Shown piece after piece: positions 29,533 through 37,130 of a DNA stretch of 64,000 nucleotides. The notes under the pieces were generated by a model. It was not told where the DNA came from and did no database searches. It was given only the letters and a program-made list of their open reading frames with translations. The stretch's first letter is position 1. Every line of letters starts with the position of its first letter. The stretch is taken from NCBI RefSeq assembly GCF_021044825.1, contig NZ_JAJNOC010000008.1, positions 124,001 to 188,000 on the forward strand, given 5' to 3'. A program made the translations under genes and the position numbers. This stretch comes from Massilia phyllostachyos (GTDB lineage Bacteria; Pseudomonadota; Gammaproteobacteria; Burkholderiales; Burkholderiaceae_D).

Positions 29533-30024
29533 ATGCCAGAAAACGAGCAGTAGCGTCTCGCCCTGCTCCACGAGCTGCTGCTGCTCGATACCCCGCCCGA
29601 ACAGCGCCTCGACAAAATCGTCGAGTTCGCGTCCACCGAATTCGAGGTGCCGATCTGCCTGATCAGCCTCGTCGACACCAACCGCCAGTGGTTCAAAGCG
29701 CGCGTCGGGGTTGACGTCTGCGAGACTTCGCGCGACGTCTCCTTCTGCGCCCATGCGCTGGGCGGAGACGCGGTGCTGGTGATCCCGGACGCCCTGCTCG
29801 ACCCGCGCTTCCACGACAACCCGATGGTCACCGGCGAGCCGCACATCCGCTTCTACGCCGGCGCCCCGCTGATCATGCGCGACGGGCTGGCGATCGGCAC
29901 GCTGTGCCTGATCGACACCCGCCCGCGCACCATCGACGCGGTCGGCCTGGCCATCCTGTCCAGCCTGCGCGACCTGGTCGTGCTCGAACTGAAGTCGCCC
30001 GACGGCGAGGCCCTCGATGGCTAG
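29533..30024 (+). pseudogene. GAF-domain signalling protein with an in-frame stop at codon 7
   Basis: Read from the ATG at 29533, the frame gives MPENEQ, then TAG (29551-29553), then a complete GAF domain: LLLLDTPPEQRLDKIVEFAS ... VPICLISLVDTNRQWFKARVG ... SFCAHAL ... IRFYAGAPLIMRDGLAIGTLCLIDTRPR. This is the GAF type often found at the start of GGDEF or kinase proteins. The TAG most likely replaces a CAG (Gln). The next usable start (GTG 29647) would remove the first helix and strand of the domain. Its last 8 bases overlap the receiver-like gene, so the two were probably one operon. Real nonsense mutation and sequencing error cannot be told apart here. Confidence 0.65.
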
Positions 30025-30418
30025 CGCGGCGCCGTTCAATCTCCTGCTGGTCGAGCCGGTGGACCTGCTGCGGCGCACCGTGTCGATGACCCTGCGCAGC
30101 CTCGGCATCGCCGAGGTGACCGAAGCGCCGACCTACCCGACCGCCCAGCAGATGTGCAACCGGCGCCGCTTCGACGGCGTCGTCGTCGCACTCGACGGCG
30201 AGGCGTCCGGCGCGCCCGACAAGGGCTTGAGCCTGGTCCAGCAGATCCGCGCCGGCGACTGCGCCATCCCGGCGACGACCCCGGTCGCCGTCCTGGTCGA
30301 CTCCTGCAACACCGAGCAACTGCACGTGCTGCGCTCCTGCGGCATCAGCCGCATCCTGATCAAGCCCTTCCGCGTGCGCGATGTGATCGACACGGTCGAC
30401 GCCATGCGCGCAACGTGA
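30017..30418 (+). CDS. Degenerate response-regulator receiver domain protein
   Basis: A 133-residue single-domain protein of the receiver fold. The first strand is FNLLLVEPVD, the switch Lys116 is in RILIKPFRV, and there is no output domain. The acidic pair of a normal receiver (DD after strand 1) is reduced to EP, and the position of the phospho-accepting Asp (five residues after FD in RRRFDGVVVALDGE) is Ala58. Asp60 is near but out of register. It is therefore probably not phosphorylated in the usual way and may act as a constitutive or protein-binding module. It overlaps the damaged GAF gene by 8 bp and converges on the sensor kinase gene. Confidence 0.75.
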   Translation: MASAAPFNLLLVEPVDLLRRTVSMTLRSLGIAEVTEAPTYPTAQQMCNRRRFDGVVVALDGEASGAPDKGLSLVQQIRAGDCAIPATTPVAVLVDSCNTEQLHVLRSCGISRILIKPFRVRDVIDTVDAMRAT

Positions 30419-30422
30419 GGCC

Positions 30423-32495
30423 CTAGGCCAGGGCGGCGGCCGGCAGTTCGATCAGGAAGCGCGTGCCCTTGCCCGCCGCCGTCGTATAGCTGATCGTGCC
30501 GCCGTGTTCCTCGATGATGGTCTTGCTGAGCGCCAGCCCCAGGCCGCTGCTGCTGGTCTCCTCCGAGCGCGCAAAGATGCGGTCCTGGAGGTCGGGCGCG
30601 ATGCCCGGACCCTCGTCCTGCACATGGAGGCTCACCTTGCCGCCTGCCCGGGCCAGATCGACGGTGACCGCCCGGTACCTGGGCGTGAACTTGATCGCGT
30701 TCGACACCAGGTTGCACAGCACCTGCTCCATCCGGTCCGGGTCGATCGCGGCGGCGATGTGCCGCGCGTCCGGATGCCAGACCCGGCGCAGGATCACGTC
30801 GCCTTCGCGCGCCTTGCCCTCCATCGCAGTGAGGGCCCGTTCCAGCACCGGCAGCAGCGGCTGCGCCGTGCGCACGACCGCCGTCGCGCCCGCTTCGCGC
30901 CGCTTGCGTTCGGCGATGTCGTGCATGAAGACGCTGAAGAAGGCGTCGTCGCCGGCGCCGGCCAGGGTCGCCGTCATCTCGACCGTGATCTCGCGTCCCT
31001 GGCGGTCGATCACGGTGCGTTCCAGGCGCCGGCCGAGCAGGTCGAGGTGGCCGCTGTGGTTGAAGGCATGCAGGGCCTGGGCGAAGCTGGCGCGGTAGCG
31101 CTCGGGCAGCACCAGTTCGGACAGCGGCCAGCCGACCGCGTCCTGGCGGCGCCAGCCCAGCATGCGCTCGGCGGCGCCGTTCCAGTCGAGGACCAGGCCG
31201 CGCCGGTCGACCGCGACAAAGGCATCCTGCGCCGCCTCGACGATGGCGTTGATGCGCTGTTCGCTGGCCTGCACCGCGGCCAGGGCCCGCTCCAGGTCGC
31301 GGGTGCGTTCCTCCACGCGGCGCTCGAGGCTGGCATTCAGGTCGCGCAGCGCGGCGCGCTCGGCCAGCAGGTCGGTCATCAGCCGGTTCAGGCTGCCGGA
31401 CAATGCCTGCACCTCGTGGTAATCCCTGGCAGCGGGCACCAGCGCCACCGTCTCCCCACGCCCCATCCGCTCGGCCGATTCGGCCAGCGCGCCGAGCGGC
31501 CGGGTGATGCGGCGCGCCAGCACCAGCCCGGCCACCGAGAACAGCACCGCCAGCGCGGCTCCGCTCCACAGCGCCTGTTCGCGCAGGCGCCGCACCGGCC
31601 GGTAGGCGTCCTCGATGTTCTGGCGCACCAGCACGGTCCAGCCCAGGCCGGGATAGGCGCCGCGCCCTGCCGTGGCGGCATAGCCGACCAGGTAGGTCGC
31701 GCCGTCGTCCCATCTCTCCACCACGTAGCCGGTGTGCTTGCCCTGCGCCAGGCGCAGGCTGTCGGGCGCGATCGTGTCGCCCTGCAGCGCCCTTGGCCCG
31801 AGCAGGACCTCGCCGTCGCGCCCGACGATCAGCGCCTGCACCCGGCCGCGCGACTCGACCGGGGCGATGATCGAGCGCTCCACGTCCTGCGCCCATTGCC
31901 AGGACAGGTGGGCGCCGAGCACCCCGGCTCTCTTGCCCGCAAGGTCGGTGTAGGGAAAGGCGACGTCGACGAAGCGGCGCGGCTCGCCGTTCAGGCCGGG
32001 CAGCAGCTTGGCCAGCTTGACCGCTTCGTGCACGTCGCCGACGTGGACATTGTCGAGGGCCTTGCTGAACCAGGGGCGCGCCGAGACGTCGGCACCTTCC
32101 AGCAGGCCGCGCGCCTCGACGATGACGCGGCCGTCCAGGCCCGCGAGCCCGATCCAGTCATAGTAGCCGTAGGTGCGCTGCATGTCGGCCAGCATCCGGC
32201 GCCGCTCGTCCTTCGGCACGGCGGGGTCGCGCAGGTCGCGCCGCCCCGCCATCAGGCCGACTTCGCGGTAGCGCTCGGCCATGCCGCTGTCGAGCTTGTC
32301 GGCGGTCTGGAGCGCCAGTTCGGCCAGACCGTGGCCGATGCTGTCCTTGACCTGCTCGGTCGACGCGCGTTCGACCACCGCGACCAGCAGCAGGGTCAGG
32401 ACCACGGTCATCGACGAAAAGGCCAGCGCCAGCCAGGCGCCGAGGCCGCGCCGGCGGCGCCGCATGGCTGGCGAAGAAACGGGGCGGATATCCAT
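30423..32495 (-). CDS. Membrane sensor kinase-like protein (dCache-HAMP-PAS-HATPase) without a HisKA domain
   Basis: A ~690-residue inner-membrane protein. The first TM (AWLALAFSSMTVVLTLLLVAV) leads to a periplasmic dCache-like sensor (YYDWIGLAGLDGRVIVEARG ... RPWFSKAL ... DVAFPYTD). A second TM (ALAVLFSVAGLVLA), HAMP, a coiled coil (LNASLERRVEERTRDLERAL) and a PAS (INAIVEAAQDAFVAVDRRG) follow. The HATPase has N-box NLVSNAIKFTP, DEGPGIAP and SGLGLALSKTIIEEHGG. Between PAS and HATPase only about 50 residues are present, and no H-E-[LI]-R-x-P box is found, so the phospho-acceptor helix pair seems deleted. It could signal without autophosphorylation or be inactive. The start is uncertain: ATG 32495 is used; GTG 32534 and ATG 32465 are possible. 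Confidence 0.82.
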   Translation of the reverse strand: MDIRPVSSPAMRRRRRGLGAWLALAFSSMTVVLTLLLVAVVERASTEQVKDSIGHGLAELALQTADKLDSGMAERYREVGLMAGRRDLRDPAVPKDERRRMLADMQRTYGYYDWIGLAGLDGRVIVEARGLLEGADVSARPWFSKALDNVHVGDVHEAVKLAKLLPGLNGEPRRFVDVAFPYTDLAGKRAGVLGAHLSWQWAQDVERSIIAPVESRGRVQALIVGRDGEVLLGPRALQGDTIAPDSLRLAQGKHTGYVVERWDDGATYLVGYAATAGRGAYPGLGWTVLVRQNIEDAYRPVRRLREQALWSGAALAVLFSVAGLVLARRITRPLGALAESAERMGRGETVALVPAARDYHEVQALSGSLNRLMTDLLAERAALRDLNASLERRVEERTRDLERALAAVQASEQRINAIVEAAQDAFVAVDRRGLVLDWNGAAERMLGWRRQDAVGWPLSELVLPERYRASFAQALHAFNHSGHLDLLGRRLERTVIDRQGREITVEMTATLAGAGDDAFFSVFMHDIAERKRREAGATAVVRTAQPLLPVLERALTAMEGKAREGDVILRRVWHPDARHIAAAIDPDRMEQVLCNLVSNAIKFTPRYRAVTVDLARAGGKVSLHVQDEGPGIAPDLQDRIFARSEETSSSGLGLALSKTIIEEHGGTISYTTAAGKGTRFLIELPAAALA

Positions 32496-32622
32496 GCTTG
32501 GTCTTGGGGAAATTTTTTTTTGCCAGCCTAACACAGCCGCGCCAGGGCCGGGGCCGCCGCACGGCCACCGCGGATTTCCTGTAAACTAGGCGGTTACTGC
32601 GATACGCAACAAGAGACACGAC

Positions 32623-33324
32623 ATGCCCGCTACTTCCGCTACGCCAGCCACCGCGGCCACCCCGGCTGCCAACGACCAGCTGCTCGACTACGTCACCTCC
32701 TGCGCCCTGCCGACCCCGTGGGCGCAGTTCACGCTGCACGCCTTCGTCGAGCACACGACCGGCAAGGAGCACCTGGCGATGGTGCTGGGAGATATCGGCG
32801 ACGGCGAGCCGGTGCTGGCGCGCGTGCATTCGGAATGCCTGACCGGCGACGTGCTGTTCTCGCAGCGCTGCGATTGCGGCGCCCAGCTCGAAGGCGCGCT
32901 GCAGCGCATCGCCCAGGAAGGCCGCGGCATCCTGCTCTACCTGCGCCAGGAAGGACGCGGCATCGGCCTGCTGAACAAGATCCGCGCCTACCGCCTGCAG
33001 GAAGCCGGCGCCGACACGGTCGAGGCCAACCTGCAGCTGGGCTTCCACGCCGACGCCCGCAACTACGAGCTGTGCCTGCCGATGCTGGCCCAGTTCGGCG
33101 TCAGGAAGCTGCGCCTGATGACCAACAACCCGCGCAAGATCGACGCCCTGACCCGCCTCGGCATCGAGGTGACCGACCGCGTGCCGCTGCTGGTCAACCG
33201 CAACGCCTACAACAACAGCTACCTGAATACCAAGCAGGCCAAGCTGGGGCACATGATGACGCCGCCCGCCGCGGTGCCGGCGGACCAGGCGCCGGCGCCT
33301 GCAGCGACTCCCGACGTGATCTGA
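32623..33324 (+). CDS. ribA: GTP cyclohydrolase II
   Basis: A 233-residue enzyme that opens GTP to 2,5-diamino-6-ribosylamino-pyrimidinone phosphate, the first step of riboflavin synthesis. Zinc ligands are Cys72, Cys83 and Cys85 in SECLTGDVLFSQRCDCGAQ. The catalytic region is LRQEGRGIGLLNKIRAY, and the nucleotide loop is MTNNPRKI. A low-complexity Ala/Thr/Pro N-terminus (~17 residues) and a Pro/Ala C-terminus extend the core. It is a stand-alone RibA, not a RibAB fusion. No FMN riboswitch is seen upstream. Confidence 0.95.
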   Translation: MPATSATPATAATPAANDQLLDYVTSCALPTPWAQFTLHAFVEHTTGKEHLAMVLGDIGDGEPVLARVHSECLTGDVLFSQRCDCGAQLEGALQRIAQEGRGILLYLRQEGRGIGLLNKIRAYRLQEAGADTVEANLQLGFHADARNYELCLPMLAQFGVRKLRLMTNNPRKIDALTRLGIEVTDRVPLLVNRNAYNNSYLNTKQAKLGHMMTPPAAVPADQAPAPAATPDVI

Positions 33325-33341
33325 TTCGCGCTGGGGCGTAG

Positions 33342-33441
33342 AGGGTGTGAAAAAACGGCGATGGCAAGGCGCCGAGTCGAAGACAGTACACTCGTACGGC
33401 GAGACGAGGCAACGCAGCCTTAGACGAATTTTGCACACCCT
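33342..33441. mobile_element. MITE-like 100-bp element with AGGGTGTG inverted ends
   Basis: Begins AGGGTGTGAAAAAA and ends with TTTTGCACACCCT. The outer 8 bases are perfect inverted repeats, followed by an A/T run inside each end. It carries no coding capacity. It lies just after ribA and abuts the GTAGGGTG repeat at 33443. It looks like a non-autonomous element; only one copy is in this window. Confidence 0.5.
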
Positions 33442-33442
33442 C

Positions 33443-33514
33443 GTAGGGTGGACTGACCCGCATCGTCCATTCTCCCGCTGGTTGAACGCGTGGGCGGAGG
33501 ACCGCCCACCCTAC
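33443..33514. repeat. GTAGGGTG-flanked repeat element (72 bp) with TGGGCGG hairpin
   Basis: Bounded by GTAGGGTG (33443-33450) and its inverse CACCCTAC (33507-33514). Inside is TTGAACGCG plus the hairpin TGGGCGG-AGGA-CCGCCCA at 33491-33508, identical to the copy at 11761-11778. It sits between ribA and the protease gene. Confidence 0.75.
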
Positions 33515-33576
33515 CGCGCGCACCAAGCGTGCTTCCGGTGGCAAGATAGCCATTCTTCTTGCCTGAATCGGAATGC

Positions 33577-35031
33577 ATGAAACGGATCGCCGCCGCCCTC
33601 CTGCTGTCCTGCCTCGCCGCCGCCGCGCTCACGGCGCCGCAGGCCGAACAGGCCCGGGACAAGCGCGCGGCGGCCCGCCCCGCCGCCCCGGTTCCTCCCC
33701 CGCACCTGCCGCCGCAAGCAGCTCCTGGCGCCACCCCGCCCGCGCCGGCGCCCGGCGAAGTCGACACCCAGGACGCCCTGCCGCCGCCTTCTTCGGCCGC
33801 CCAGGACCTGTACTCGTCCGCGCGCGGCGACCTGCTGCAGATCCGCATGCTGCTCAAGAACGGCCGCACCCAGTCGACGGTCGGTTCCGGCTTTTTGGTG
33901 GGCGAAGGCGACCTGGTGGTCACCAACTACCACGTGGTGTCGCAGATGGCGCTCGACCCGGATGTCTATACCGCCGAATACGTCGACACCGACGGCAACA
34001 GCGGCCCGGTCGAATTGATGGCGGTCGACGTGCTGCACGACCTGGCGGTGGTGCGCGTCAACCGCCAGGGCAGCGGATTCTTCAAGATGCCCGAGCGGCC
34101 CCTGAAGCTCGGCCAGGGCCAGCGCCTGTACTCGCTCGGCAACCCGCTCGACCTGGGCTTCGCGATCTCGGAAGGCGCGTACAACGGCGTGGTCACGCGC
34201 AGCTTCTACGACCAGCTGATGTTCGGCGGCCCGATCAACTCGGGCATGAGCGGCGGCCCGAGCGTGACCGACAACGGCACGGTCGCCGGCATCAACGTCT
34301 CCAAGCGGCGCGACGGCGAATCGGTCAGCTTCCTGGTGCCGGTCAAGTATGCCCAGGGGCTGCTGCGCAAGGTGGAAAGCCAGCCGGCGCCGCCGAAGGA
34401 CTTCAATCCCCTGATCGCCGAGCAGCTGCTGGCGCACCAGCGCGCCATGGTCGACCGCCTGCTGGAAGAACCGCTCAGCATCAAGAGCATGGGGCCGTAT
34501 CTGGTACCGGTGCGCGAGTCCGGCCAGCTGCGCTGCTGGGGGCGCTCCAACGTCAAGGCGGAGACGGCCTACACCTCGGATTCGATGAGCTGCGCGATGG
34601 AGTCGGCCATCTACGTCTCCTCGCGCCAGCAGACCGGCCACGTGTCGATGACCCACCAGTACATCCGCTCGGACAATCTGCATCCGCTGCCCTTCGCGGC
34701 CCTGGCCAGCCGCCTGTTCGGCAGCGCGAAGCTGGGATCGAGCAGCGACGAACGCATGACCAAGCCGGTCTGCACCGAAGGCTTCGTCCACACCCGCACC
34801 CTGCCGCTGCGCGTGGTCACCTGCGTGCGCGCCTACCGCAAGTTCGAGGGCCTGTACAACTTCACCCTGCTGACGGCCAGCACCAACGCCGCCGAGTCTA
34901 GCCTGCAGAGCCGTCTGGACGTGGCCGGGGTTTCGTATGAAAACGGGGTGCGGGTGACGCGCGCCTTCCTCGGCTCCTTCGGGCGCAACGTGCGGCGCGC
35001 CCCCGCGCCCCCGGCCGGGGGCAACCCGTGA
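33577..35031 (+). CDS. Exported trypsin-like serine protease
   Basis: A 484-residue protein with a signal peptide (RIAAALLLSCLAAAALTA) and a Pro/Ala-rich linker to about residue 75, then a trypsin-fold protease (about 80-270). The triad is His119 (VVTNYHVVSQ), Asp155 (VLHDLAVVRV) and Ser225 (NSGMSGGPSV). About 210 C-terminal residues have no recognised domain and no PDZ, so it is not a standard DegP/HtrA. They contain Cys residues (GQLRCWG, DSMSCAMES, VTCVRAY) that could pair. ATG at 33577 starts the signal peptide. Its stop overlaps the start of the FHA gene by four bases, so the two are translated together and probably act together. Confidence 0.85.
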   Translation: MKRIAAALLLSCLAAAALTAPQAEQARDKRAAARPAAPVPPPHLPPQAAPGATPPAPAPGEVDTQDALPPPSSAAQDLYSSARGDLLQIRMLLKNGRTQSTVGSGFLVGEGDLVVTNYHVVSQMALDPDVYTAEYVDTDGNSGPVELMAVDVLHDLAVVRVNRQGSGFFKMPERPLKLGQGQRLYSLGNPLDLGFAISEGAYNGVVTRSFYDQLMFGGPINSGMSGGPSVTDNGTVAGINVSKRRDGESVSFLVPVKYAQGLLRKVESQPAPPKDFNPLIAEQLLAHQRAMVDRLLEEPLSIKSMGPYLVPVRESGQLRCWGRSNVKAETAYTSDSMSCAMESAIYVSSRQQTGHVSMTHQYIRSDNLHPLPFAALASRLFGSAKLGSSSDERMTKPVCTEGFVHTRTLPLRVVTCVRAYRKFEGLYNFTLLTASTNAAESSLQSRLDVAGVSYENGVRVTRAFLGSFGRNVRRAPAPPAGGNP

Positions 35032-35978
35032 GCGCGCCCTGGACCATCGAGATGCTGGCCCGGAACGGCGAGGTGCTGCACCGGCATCGCACGCCCGGCC
35101 TGCCGATCCGGATCGGACGGGCCTACGATAACGACGTCATCCTCGACGACGAATACGCCGCCGCCCACCATGCGGTGATCGAGGCCGCACCGGGCGGCGG
35201 CCTCGTGATGCGCGACCTCGGCAGCCGCAACGGCGTCGTCTGCGGCCGCAAGCGGGTGCAGCAGCTGCCCCTGTCCGGCGACACCGTGGTGCGCCTCGGC
35301 CACACCTCGCTGCGGGTGCGTCCGGCCGACTTCCCGGTGCCGCCCGAGCTGCGCGACCGCACCATGCACGGCTGGGAGGGCCTGCTGCCCGGCGCCGTCG
35401 GCGTGCTGCTGGCCGGGCTGGTGGCCCTGCTCGTGACCTGGCTGTTCGACGCCCAGCCGTTCCAGCTGCTGAACTACGTGCTGGCCCCGGCCATCGGCAT
35501 CGGCGTCGGCCTGCTGTGGAGCAGCCTGTGGGCGTTCCTGAACCGCCTGTTCGGGCGCTATACGCGCCTCGGGCGCCACCTGTTCATCTTCGGCTGCGGC
35601 ATGGCGGCGCTGGTGGGCTTTCGCCTGCTGGCGGCGACCGTGGCCTACGCCTTCTCCTGGGAGTGGCTGACCCGCTACGGCTCGCACGTGGCGGTGGCGA
35701 CGGTGGCCGGCATCATCTACTTCCACCTGGCGACCATCAAGCCGCCGCTGCGCAAACGCCTGCGCGCCGTGTGCGCGGGTGCGGCGGTGGTGGCATCGAG
35801 CCTGGTCCTGATCGTCAACGAACAGCGCCACGGCCGCGTGGCCGACGAACTGTACATGTCGGTGCTGCTGCCGCCGCAGCTGCGCGCCAGTCCCGACGCC
35901 ACTGTAGCCGGCCACATGGCGCAGGTGGAGGCCATGCGCAAGGAACTGGACGCCGAACGCGGGCAAGGCCAGCGCTGA
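35028..35978 (+). CDS. FHA-domain integral membrane protein
   Basis: A 316-residue protein. Residues ~15-100 are an FHA phosphothreonine-binding domain with GRAYDNDVILDD, AAHHAVIEA and DLGSRNGVVCG (Gly-Arg, Ser/His and Asn-Gly motifs; the usual S-x-x-H appears as A-x-H-H). About 5 membrane helices follow (from GLLPGAVGVLLAGLVALLVTWLF). A C-terminal soluble tail has a helix (AQVEAMRKELDAERG) that would lie outside or inside depending on helix count. The start is GTG, overlapping the protease stop. A cytoplasmic FHA next to a periplasmic protease suggests signal-coupled proteolysis (inference). No Ser/Thr kinase lies in the window. Confidence 0.83.
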   Translation: MSAPWTIEMLARNGEVLHRHRTPGLPIRIGRAYDNDVILDDEYAAAHHAVIEAAPGGGLVMRDLGSRNGVVCGRKRVQQLPLSGDTVVRLGHTSLRVRPADFPVPPELRDRTMHGWEGLLPGAVGVLLAGLVALLVTWLFDAQPFQLLNYVLAPAIGIGVGLLWSSLWAFLNRLFGRYTRLGRHLFIFGCGMAALVGFRLLAATVAYAFSWEWLTRYGSHVAVATVAGIIYFHLATIKPPLRKRLRAVCAGAAVVASSLVLIVNEQRHGRVADELYMSVLLPPQLRASPDATVAGHMAQVEAMRKELDAERGQGQR

Positions 35979-36062
35979 CTGGCGACAGTCCATCTACGCA
36001 TGGTGCTTTGACAAGCCGGGCCGGATGCCGGAAGATCGGGCATCCCAACAGTCATCGCGCCG

Positions 36063-37130
36063 ATGAACTCCACCCGCAGCAAGATCGCCGCCGGCATCGC
36101 CTGGCTCCTGTTCTGGACCCTGATGGCCCTGGTCGCCGTCGAGGACTACCGGCGCGACGGCGGCCACGAATACTGGAAGCCGCTGCTGTGGGAAGCCTCG
36201 TCGGCGCTGGTGGCCACGCTGCTGCTGTCGATCCAGCTGCGTCTCGGCCGGCGCTACAACCACCTGATCGCCACGCCCTGGCGCTGGTTCGCGATCCAGG
36301 CGTCCATCATGCCGCTGTACTGGATCAGCTTCGTGCCGCTCGCCTTTGGCATCCGCCACGCCGTGTATGCGCTCGCCGGCGACACCTACACACACGACCC
36401 GTGGGGCAACGTGTTCGTCTACGAGTCGCTGAAGATCACCGTGTTCGCGGGCCTGTTCACCGTGATCGCCTTCGGCTTGCTTTCATGGCGCGCGCTGCTG
36501 GACGCCAAGGTGCGCGCCGAACAGGCCAACGCCCTGCTGCGCGAAGCCCAGCTGCAGTCGCTGGCGCGCCAGATGCAGCCGCACTTCCTGTTCAATGCGC
36601 TCAATACCATCTCGTCGCTGATGCATACCGACGTCGAGCGCGCCGACGCGGTGCTGGTGCAGCTCTCGGACATGCTGCGCGCCGCGCTCGCGCTGGGCCA
36701 GCGGCCACAGGCGACGCTCGAGGGAGAGCTGCGGCTGGCGCGCGCTTACGCGGGCGTGATGGCGGGGCGTTTCGATGGACGTGCGCAAGTCGACTGGCGG
36801 ATCGACGACGCCTTGCTGGACGCGCCGCTGCCGGCCATGAGCGTGCAGCCGCTGCTGGAAAACGTGTTCAAGCATACGGTCGAACGGCGCCGGGCGCCGA
36901 CCCGCATCGTCGTCAGCGCAGAGCGTGAGGAGGATGCGCTGGTGCTGCGGGTCGAGGACGATGCGGGCCGGTTAGACGCGGTCAAGGACAAGGCGGGCGA
37001 GTCGGGCATCGGGCTGGCCAACCTGCGTGCGCGCCTCGCGTCGCTGCATGGGGAGCGCGCCAGCCTGGCCTTGCTGCAGCTGGAACCGCTTGGAGTGCGC
37101 ACCGAACTGAGGCTGCCATGCGCATCCTGA
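36063..37130 (+). CDS. LytS/AlgZ-type sensor histidine kinase
   Basis: A 355-residue inner-membrane kinase. Four hydrophobic segments at about 8-28, 46-62, 76-95 and 122-142 are followed by a short coiled coil and the His_kinase family box LQSLARQMQPHFLFNALNTISSLMH with phospho-acceptor His174. A GHKL ATPase follows (PLLENVFKHTVER, GIGLANLRARLASLHG). Partner: the LytTR regulator, whose start overlaps this gene's end by 13 bp. The sensed signal is unknown. Confidence 0.92.
   Translation: MNSTRSKIAAGIAWLLFWTLMALVAVEDYRRDGGHEYWKPLLWEASSALVATLLLSIQLRLGRRYNHLIATPWRWFAIQASIMPLYWISFVPLAFGIRHAVYALAGDTYTHDPWGNVFVYESLKITVFAGLFTVIAFGLLSWRALLDAKVRAEQANALLREAQLQSLARQMQPHFLFNALNTISSLMHTDVERADAVLVQLSDMLRAALALGQRPQATLEGELRLARAYAGVMAGRFDGRAQVDWRIDDALLDAPLPAMSVQPLLENVFKHTVERRRAPTRIVVSAEREEDALVLRVEDDAGRLDAVKDKAGESGIGLANLRARLASLHGERASLALLQLEPLGVRTELRLPCAS

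Noticed and set aside
30504..32531. A 675-residue plus-strand frame opposite the sensor kinase
   Set aside because: Composition typical of antisense to GC-rich code, and the minus strand carries dCache, HAMP, PAS and HATPase marks.
32540..32622. FMN riboswitch upstream of ribA
   Set aside because: The space is short and none of the conserved riboswitch blocks (for example the AGGxxGG and GATxxG cores) is recognisable.
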